Positions 58,532 through 64,000 of a DNA stretch of 64,000 bases are shown piece by piece. The position numbers and the translations under genes were made by a program. Each line of letters starts with the position of its first letter. Positions within the stretch are counted from its first letter, which is position 1. Origin of the DNA: Candidatus Epilinea brevis (GTDB taxonomy: Bacteria; Chloroflexota; Anaerolineae; Epilineales; Epilineaceae); the NCBI GenBank assembly GCA_016710785.1, contig JADJUE010000004.1:1-64000 (forward strand), read 5' to 3'. The notes beneath the pieces were generated by a model. The model was not told where the DNA came from, did not search any database, and saw nothing but the letters and a program-made list of their open reading frames with translations.

Positions 58532-60826
58532 TCAGGGCCACGCTCGGAGCCTCAGACTGGATCGCGCCCATGCGTCGGCGACCGTTCCGCCTTGAAGCTG
58601 CGGCAGATAGGCCCCGGGGCGCAGGCCAGGCGGCCGGGTGGCGGTCGGATTCGCCGTCGCGGTGTGCGTCGGCTCCAGGCTCGGAGCGACCGTAGGTACC
58701 GGCGAGGCTGAGGGGACCACCGTCGGACGCGGACTCGGGCTCGCGATCGGGGTCGGGCTCGGGGTCGGGCCGTCCGCGACGATCACCGTCCTGGCCTGCG
58801 GGGCGTCGGGCGCCGCCGTCCAGTTGCCGGCGCGATCCCCCGCCCGCGCGGCGAAGCAGACCGGGCCCGGACGGCCTTCGAAGGCCAAGACCTGTTCCCC
58901 CGCGAGCGGATCGGCGGTCCAGTCCATGGCGGTCAACAGCTCCCAGGCCACCGGGGCCGCGCAGGTGCCGGTGGCCACCAGGATCTCGATGCGCCCGACC
59001 CCCGTCCCACCATCGGCGGCGCGGACGAGCAGGTCGAGGCGGCGGCCGGAGGTCTCGGGCAATGGGTCCAGCAGGGCACGAAAGGGCGCCGCGCTATCCC
59101 GCTCCACCAGGATCTGCGGCAAACCGGCCATCACCGCGGACTGGTTGCCCGGGTTGTTGCGGTTGGTGGCCCCGGTCAAGGTCAGGCTGTAGCGCCCGGC
59201 GACGGGGCTCAGCGGTTGGGATTCCAACAGGCCGGTCGGACCGAAACGCAGCAGGACGCCGGCAGGACCGGTGGCGAAGAAGCTGATCACCTGCTCGGCG
59301 CGAACCAGGTTCCAGAGCAGGCTGACGCGCTTGTCCGGCGGGCGGTAGAAGAGGACCCGCTGGGTGAAGTTCGCCTCGCGCGGCGGATGCCAGAGCAGGC
59401 TGGCTCCGGCCAGCTCGGCCGACCAGGTCTGGAGCGCCTGGAATCCAGGCCGCGGCCGACCGTCCAACGCGGCGTCGCGGCGCCAGCAGGCCTGACCTTC
59501 CGGCGGCGCCCAGCATTGGTTGGCGGCATGGTTGCGGACCAGGCCGAAGGCGTCGTAGCTGCTGGGTCCGTTGCCGCAGTCATCGTAGAGCTGGAAGAAG
59601 AAGACCGCGGCCACCCTGGCCGCCAGCGCTTCGGCATAGGCCTGCCACAGGTAGCCCGCCTGTTCCTGTGCCGTGGCCCGCCAGGGGCTGTTGGCATCCC
59701 AACAGGGCCCCGGATGCTCGTTCCAGACGGGCACGCCCAGCTCGGTCACCCAGATGGGGCGCTCTGGCAGCCCGGCCTCGGCCAGCAACTGCCGCGCGCG
59801 GGCCGGGCCGGTCTGCAGCAGGCTGGGGTACACGTACCAATGCCATCCCGCCGCATCGAAGGGCAGCTGGTCCGTCGGATCCAGACCCGCCGCCGCCAAG
59901 CGCCGCTTGATCGCCGCCAGAAAGGCACGGTACCAGTCGGCCGCGCCGGCGTCGTCGGCGATGCCGCCGTGGAGCACGGTCGCGGTCGGATCACGCCAGC
60001 GGATGACCCGCCAGGCCACCTCCTGGTAGCGGGCGAACTGATCGGCGCTGCCGCTCCAGAAATGGGCCAGGTTGGGCTCGTTGCCCACCTCCCAGGCGCG
60101 GACGCCCTCCAGGGGACGGGACCGCAGCCGGGACAGGACGCCGCCCGGCCGGTAGCGGTCCACAGCCGCCGCCAGGAAGATGGCCCAGGGATTGGCCGGA
60201 TTGGCCTGGACCGCACGAGCGATGTCCTCGGTGGGACGCCCCGCCGCGTCCAGGAAGGTGGGCGCCTCCAGGTCTTTGGGCGGGGCCGCCTCGACGCGGC
60301 AAGGCCGGTCACGGCGCGCCGAAGCCCGCCCGTTCCCGGCGGACCCGGCATCGTGAGGACGCTCAGGCGCCTCGCCGTCGACAGCCACGGGCGCCACGCC
60401 GCAGACCGCCGCATCGACAAGACCGGCCCTTGATGGCGGCGTGCCCTGCAGGATCAGCAGGCTGGCCAGCCCGGCACCCAGATCGCGGGACACGATGCCG
60501 TCGGCGACGGACCAGTCCCAGCTGCCGTCCGGCCGCTCGATCAGGTCCCAGTACAGCGACCAGCGGTTCCAGGCGGCGCCGGATGCGCGGGCCTGGGCGT
60601 AGCGCTCGGCGAGGTCAGCGGCGGGCAGCAGCTCGCGCGCCGCCGATCCGCCGGCGGGCAGGCGCTCGGCATGCAGGTCCATGAGATCCACATGGACCAG
60701 GCCCAGGGCCATACCGGCATCATCGGTCAGCCGCCCGGACTGCGCCGCCACCGGCTGGGCGGAAGCTCCCGTCGCCAGGGCGGAAGCCGCCACGGTGGTC
60801 AGGGCAACCCTGACCGCGAGGCGCAC
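58532..60826 (-). CDS. Secreted TIM-barrel glycoside-hydrolase-like protein
   Basis: 764 residues from a GTG at 60826, which starts a good signal peptide (VRVALTTVAASALATGASA); codons upstream overlap the previous gene. The barrel (about residues 45-480) has SLYWDLIERPDGSWDWSVAD, GVRAWEVGNEPNLAHFWSGS (likely acid/base Glu in NEP) and ERPIWVTELGVPVWNEHPG (likely nucleophile Glu), as in clan A hydrolases such as GH39/GH5-like families. AAVFFFQLYDDCGNGPSSYD marks the last strands. A C-terminal beta region follows, then a Thr/Pro linker (PTPSPTPIASPSPRPTVVPS) and GAYLPQLQGG near the end. The substrate is unknown. Its start lies 33 bases after the preceding stop. Confidence 0.78.
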   Translation of the reverse strand: MRLAVRVALTTVAASALATGASAQPVAAQSGRLTDDAGMALGLVHVDLMDLHAERLPAGGSAARELLPAADLAERYAQARASGAAWNRWSLYWDLIERPDGSWDWSVADGIVSRDLGAGLASLLILQGTPPSRAGLVDAAVCGVAPVAVDGEAPERPHDAGSAGNGRASARRDRPCRVEAAPPKDLEAPTFLDAAGRPTEDIARAVQANPANPWAIFLAAAVDRYRPGGVLSRLRSRPLEGVRAWEVGNEPNLAHFWSGSADQFARYQEVAWRVIRWRDPTATVLHGGIADDAGAADWYRAFLAAIKRRLAAAGLDPTDQLPFDAAGWHWYVYPSLLQTGPARARQLLAEAGLPERPIWVTELGVPVWNEHPGPCWDANSPWRATAQEQAGYLWQAYAEALAARVAAVFFFQLYDDCGNGPSSYDAFGLVRNHAANQCWAPPEGQACWRRDAALDGRPRPGFQALQTWSAELAGASLLWHPPREANFTQRVLFYRPPDKRVSLLWNLVRAEQVISFFATGPAGVLLRFGPTGLLESQPLSPVAGRYSLTLTGATNRNNPGNQSAVMAGLPQILVERDSAAPFRALLDPLPETSGRRLDLLVRAADGGTGVGRIEILVATGTCAAPVAWELLTAMDWTADPLAGEQVLAFEGRPGPVCFAARAGDRAGNWTAAPDAPQARTVIVADGPTPSPTPIASPSPRPTVVPSASPVPTVAPSLEPTHTATANPTATRPPGLRPGAYLPQLQGGTVADAWARSSLRLRAWP

Positions 60827-60858
60827 GGTCGCCGCCGCCTTGATCTCTGACCGCCGCG

Positions 60859-62508
60859 CTACTGACCCAGCCGCCCGTTCTTGAGCACCGACGGGATGAA
60901 GACGCTGCGCAGCTCGACCTGCGGCGTCCCCCCGGTGGGGCTGGGGAAGGGTGTGCGGGTGGGTGTAGGTGTGGGTGCCGTGGAACCCATCGCGCGGTGC
61001 AGGGCAAAGGCCGACGTGTTGTTGTTGATATCGGTGCACACGGCCGTGACCTTGTTGTACTTGAACGGCCCGGTGGGATTGAAGATGAAGAGGCCGGTGG
61101 CGCCGTCGGCCTGCACCTCGCCCTCATAGCTTCCGGCCTGCTCCTTGGAGTCCGAATAGATCTCGACCGGTCCGCCCAGACAACCGGGCGCGCTGCCGAT
61201 GATGCGCTCGGGCGAGGCCAACGAGAGCTGCGGCGGCTTGATCTTGTTGTTGGCCCCCTGGCCGATGTTGATCGGCGGCCCGTCGTTGTCTTCGAAGAGG
61301 TTGCGCCGCAGGTGGATGCTCTTGGCCGCCGCACCTTGGATGGAGACCCCGCCCTTGTCGTTGCAGGAAATCTCGTTGCCCTCGATCAGGGCGTTGAACA
61401 CCTGGTTGTTGATGGCGATGCCGACATCGCCGTTGCCGGCGCAGCTGCCGTCCTCGAGCAGGCCGATGCGGTTGCCGCGGATGACTGTGCCGCTGGTGGT
61501 GTCGAAAATGGCGATCCCGGCCACCTTGTTGGCGCTGATGCGGTTGTCGATGATCTCGGTGTTGTTGGCGCCCAGCTTCACGGTGATGCCGCCGTTGTTG
61601 GCTTCCGGCTGGCCCTTGGCGTTAAGCCCGATCCAGTTGCCGACGATCAGGTTGGCCGGCGCCGATTCAAAGACGCTGACCGCCGAGCCGATGCCGCTGC
61701 CGGCCAGGATGTTGCGGTCCTTCAGATCCTGCCCGCCGATCACGTTGCGCGACGCGCCGTTCATGATCTGGACGCAGTCCTCTGACACCGTGGCGCGAAC
61801 CGAGCCGTCGCCCTCGAGGCCGCACCAGTTGCCGACGAAGCGGTTGCCGATCGTCTGGCGGTCGCGCAGGATGATGCCTACGCCGGGATTGATGTTGGCG
61901 AAGCTGAGGCCCGGCCCGAACTGGTTGTCCCGGGCGCCGCCGCTGAAGCCGTCGTAGCGGACCATGATGGCCGCCTGCTCATAGGCCCCCGACAGGGTAA
62001 AACCCTTGAAGGTGCTGCCCGGACCTTCGACCACGAAGGCGTAGGCCATCTCGCTGGCGCCGGGGCGGATGACGATCCTGTTGTCCTGCGGTCCGGCGTA
62101 GTCAACGATGTCGGCGCCGAAGTCGATGGCGGTGCCGGCGGCGGTGAAGTTGTAGGGGATCGCGTTCTCGCCGAACTCCAGCGTCCAGCGCCCGGTGGCC
62201 GGATCGTAACCAGGATCGGTGACAGCCAAGGGCTTGCGTCCCGGCGGGCATTTCTTGCCCCGCGGCGTGGTCGCCGGATCGTAGCAGGCGCGGATGGTTC
62301 CGGCCACGGCCGCACCCTGGATCTTTTCGATCGCGCCGCGTAGCGAGCAAGGGTTGTCACCGGGCAGGCAATGGTTGCTGTCGGTGGCGATGTCTTCGGT
62401 GGTGTTGACGAAGATGACGAACTGGTCGGGCGCCGCTGACACCGGAACCAGGCCCAAGGCCAGGCCGAGCGACAAGACGGACAGACTGCTGCTAACAAGG
62501 CGCCTCAT
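60859..62508 (-). CDS. Secreted CSLREA-type beta-helix protein, paralogue of 37374-39194
   Basis: 549 residues. Signal peptide about residues 1-26. FVIFVNTTEDIATDSNHCLP then the CSLREA motif NPCSLRGAIEKIQG. Parallel beta-helix coils include NQFGPGLSFANINPGVGIIL, NRFVGNWCGLEGDGSVRATV, NLIVGNWIGLNAKGQPEANN, NTEIIDNRISANKVAGIAIF and NALIEGNEISCNDKGGVSIQ. A small beta domain (VEIYSDSKEQAGSYEGEVQA), a Thr/Pro linker and the tail RSVFIPSVLKNGRLGQ follow. The same order of blocks as in 37374-39194 shows paralogy. It precedes and probably shares a transcript with the glycosidase-like gene. Confidence 0.87.
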   Translation of the reverse strand: MRRLVSSSLSVLSLGLALGLVPVSAAPDQFVIFVNTTEDIATDSNHCLPGDNPCSLRGAIEKIQGAAVAGTIRACYDPATTPRGKKCPPGRKPLAVTDPGYDPATGRWTLEFGENAIPYNFTAAGTAIDFGADIVDYAGPQDNRIVIRPGASEMAYAFVVEGPGSTFKGFTLSGAYEQAAIMVRYDGFSGGARDNQFGPGLSFANINPGVGIILRDRQTIGNRFVGNWCGLEGDGSVRATVSEDCVQIMNGASRNVIGGQDLKDRNILAGSGIGSAVSVFESAPANLIVGNWIGLNAKGQPEANNGGITVKLGANNTEIIDNRISANKVAGIAIFDTTSGTVIRGNRIGLLEDGSCAGNGDVGIAINNQVFNALIEGNEISCNDKGGVSIQGAAAKSIHLRRNLFEDNDGPPINIGQGANNKIKPPQLSLASPERIIGSAPGCLGGPVEIYSDSKEQAGSYEGEVQADGATGLFIFNPTGPFKYNKVTAVCTDINNNTSAFALHRAMGSTAPTPTPTRTPFPSPTGGTPQVELRSVFIPSVLKNGRLGQ

Positions 62509-62679
62509 GCGGTGCCCTCCCCCTGGCTAGGTGCTGATCGATGGGTGGCGGTGGCGGCGACCCGGCCGCAGGGCCTGTCCCGGCCAGCGCGACTGGCGCC
62601 GCTCAGTATACCAGACCCCCGCCACCCCCGCAGCCCCTGCCGCGCCTGTCGTTGGGCCGGCGGACCTCGCGCCGCGTGG

Positions 62680-64000
62680 TCAGGGCTGCTGTGGCGCTGG
62701 CGTCGGCGGGGGAAGGGTAGAGAAGACGCGGTAGACCAGGCCGCCGCGGTCATCCGAGATCAGCAGGCTGCCGTCGCGCGCTTGCGCCAGGTCCACCGGA
62801 CCACCCCAGCGCCGGGTGTCCGGCCGCAGCCAGCCGCTGACGAAGTCGAAGACCTCGCCGCGCGGAAGATCGCCCTCCATGGGGATGCGCAGCACGCTGT
62901 AGCCCACGGGCAGCTCGCGACGGGCATCCGAACCATGGGTGGCGACGTAGAGGTCGCCGCGGTAATCCGCCGGGAACTGCTCGCCGGTGTAGAAGACCAG
63001 GCCGCTGACCGCGCCGTGGGCCGGAAGCGCCACCAGCGGTGCCGTGGTGGCCGCGCAGAATGCGGCGTCACCCGGCGCTTCGGCCGCGCCATCCGGCCGG
63101 CCGGCGCCGAAGCAGCCGGGCCAGCCGTAATGCGCCCCGGCCGACAGGCGGTTCAGTTCGTCCGGCGGCAGGTCGTCACCCAAGCCTTCGCGCCCCTGGT
63201 CACCGGCAAAGAGTTCGCGCGAGCGGGGATGGAAGGCCAGATCCAGGCTGCGTCGCAGCCCGGCGGCAAAGCGCGTGTTCTGGCCGCCGGCCAGATCCAG
63301 GCTGAGCACGCCGGCCGAGCGCGCATCCTCCGGCTGGCAGCTGGCGCAAGACGCACCGACGCTGATGTACAGCCGGCCGTCGGGACCCAGGGCCAGGCCG
63401 CGCTCCCAGTTGGGTCCGCCACCCGGCAGATCCACCAGGCGGCGCGGCGCGCCCGAGGCCAACACCTGCCCGGGGCGGTAGTCAAAGGCCCACACGGCGT
63501 CGGTGCCGGCCACGTACAGCGCATCCGGTCCGAAGGCCAGGCCCCACGGCCGGCTGAGCCCGCGTCCTGCGGCGAAGACCAGTGCCGGCCCCGACTGGCC
63601 GGTGGGCAGGGCATCCACCTGGCCGTTCTGATCGCGGTCGGGCATGACGATGATGCGGTCTTCGGCCGGGACGCTGGCGAAGAGATCGCCGTTGGGGGCC
63701 ACCGCCATCATGGACACCGGCAGGCCGAGGTTGGCGAAGACGCCGATGGCGAAGCCCGGCGGCAGTTCCAGCGGCTCTGGGGGCGGCACGAAGACGGTCG
63801 GGGCAGCCGTCGGGCTGCCGGCAGGCGTGACGGTCGCAACCGCGTCGGGCATCCGCGTGCCGCCTTCGACCACCGGGGGCGCCGGGCTGTTGGCGATGGC
63901 CAGCGGCGAGCGCGGCGGGAAGGGTGTCGGCGAGGCGCAGGCCGAGGCGATGACGGCCAGGCCGACGACAGCCAGCGGTACGGTCTTGAAGGAGCGAGGT
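62680..64000 (-). CDS. PQQ-dependent sugar dehydrogenase-like lipoprotein, 5' end beyond right edge
   Basis: At least 439 codons; the start codon is outside the window. The frame remains open to 64000 and gives a lipoprotein signal: FKTVPLAVVGLAVIASAC with the lipobox Cys, then a Pro/Ala/Thr linker. The body is a six-bladed propeller of the soluble glucose/sorbosone dehydrogenase type: LPPGFAIGVFANLGLPVSMM, APNGDLFASVPAEDRIIVMP, GRGLSRPWGLAFGPDALYVA, NWERGLALGPDGRLYISVGA, GLRRSLDLAFHPRSRELFAG, LSAGAHYGWPGCFGAGRPDG and YRGDLYVATHGSDARRELPV. Whether it binds PQQ is not shown. Confidence 0.82.
   Translation of the reverse strand, partial: PRSFKTVPLAVVGLAVIASACASPTPFPPRSPLAIANSPAPPVVEGGTRMPDAVATVTPAGSPTAAPTVFVPPPEPLELPPGFAIGVFANLGLPVSMMAVAPNGDLFASVPAEDRIIVMPDRDQNGQVDALPTGQSGPALVFAAGRGLSRPWGLAFGPDALYVAGTDAVWAFDYRPGQVLASGAPRRLVDLPGGGPNWERGLALGPDGRLYISVGASCASCQPEDARSAGVLSLDLAGGQNTRFAAGLRRSLDLAFHPRSRELFAGDQGREGLGDDLPPDELNRLSAGAHYGWPGCFGAGRPDGAAEAPGDAAFCAATTAPLVALPAHGAVSGLVFYTGEQFPADYRGDLYVATHGSDARRELPVGYSVLRIPMEGDLPRGEVFDFVSGWLRPDTRRWGGPVDLAQARDGSLLISDDRGGLVYRVFSTLPPPTPAPQQP

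Overview
The window is high-GC bacterial DNA that most resembles the phylum Chloroflexota (Anaerolineae/Caldilineae type). This is an inference from gene content and style: many large secreted proteins with Thr-Pro-rich 'TPTATPT' linkers, recurrent C-terminal tails with a hydrophobic-LP core, beta-helix and beta-propeller surface proteins, and a trmD-rplS-rnhB-yraN-miaA cluster. No rRNA, tRNA, CRISPR array or intact phage was recognised.

Region 1 (about 1-13,800) is an accessory graveyard. It holds a mutS with many frameshifts, two decayed copies of one ROK kinase gene, and fragments of a tyrosine recombinase, an Rpn-type nuclease and IS4-like, ISKra4-like and IS66 transposases. It also holds a MazE-like antitoxin and a kptA RNA 2'-phosphotransferase, each broken by one in-frame TAG. 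A VapB antitoxin is followed only by the last residues of a VapC toxin, and an LVIVD propeller gene is frameshifted. Two AT-richer lipoprotein paralogues (3308-4021, 7012-7731) sit intact among palindromic MITE-like repeats.

Region 2 (13,807-18,353) is core RNA metabolism: trmD, rplS, rnhB, yraN and miaA on the minus strand, with a divergent M23 peptidase. Region 3 (18,373-31,911) has an MTA/SAH deaminase, a large unrecognised secreted protein, a delta-60 propeller, an AT-rich orphan beside a 320-bp palindromic repeat, two tandem paralogous propeller proteins, a 225-bp nested palindrome, a GtrB-like glycosyltransferase and rlmH.

Region 4 (31,964-39,194) is a surface-protein cluster: a duplicated beta-helix protein, a VWA protein with a Pro/Gly-rich insertion, and a CSLREA-type beta-helix protein. 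Region 5 (39,264-47,897) is mostly housekeeping on the plus strand: truncated globin, glutaryl-CoA dehydrogenase, hisS, a VanW protein, a GT4 glycosyltransferase, an HPr-kinase-like ATPase and a THUMP RNA methyltransferase.

Region 6 (47,934-58,463) runs on the minus strand: a dockerin-bearing secreted protein, a tRNA-queuosine mannosyltransferase homologue, a fused CdaA-YbbR diadenylate cyclase, argF, a membrane protein, a bactofilin-like membrane protein, an anti-sigma factor and an ECF sigma factor. Region 7 (58,532-64,000) is secreted again: a TIM-barrel glycosidase-like protein, a second CSLREA beta-helix paralogue, and a PQQ-dehydrogenase-like lipoprotein cut by the right edge.

No complete new defence or mobile system could be shown. 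The most unusual items are the CdaA-YbbR fusion with an altered RHR motif, the VWA domain with an internal low-complexity insertion, the shared C-terminal tail, the palindromic repeat family, and the wreckage of several toxin-antitoxin and RNA-repair genes.
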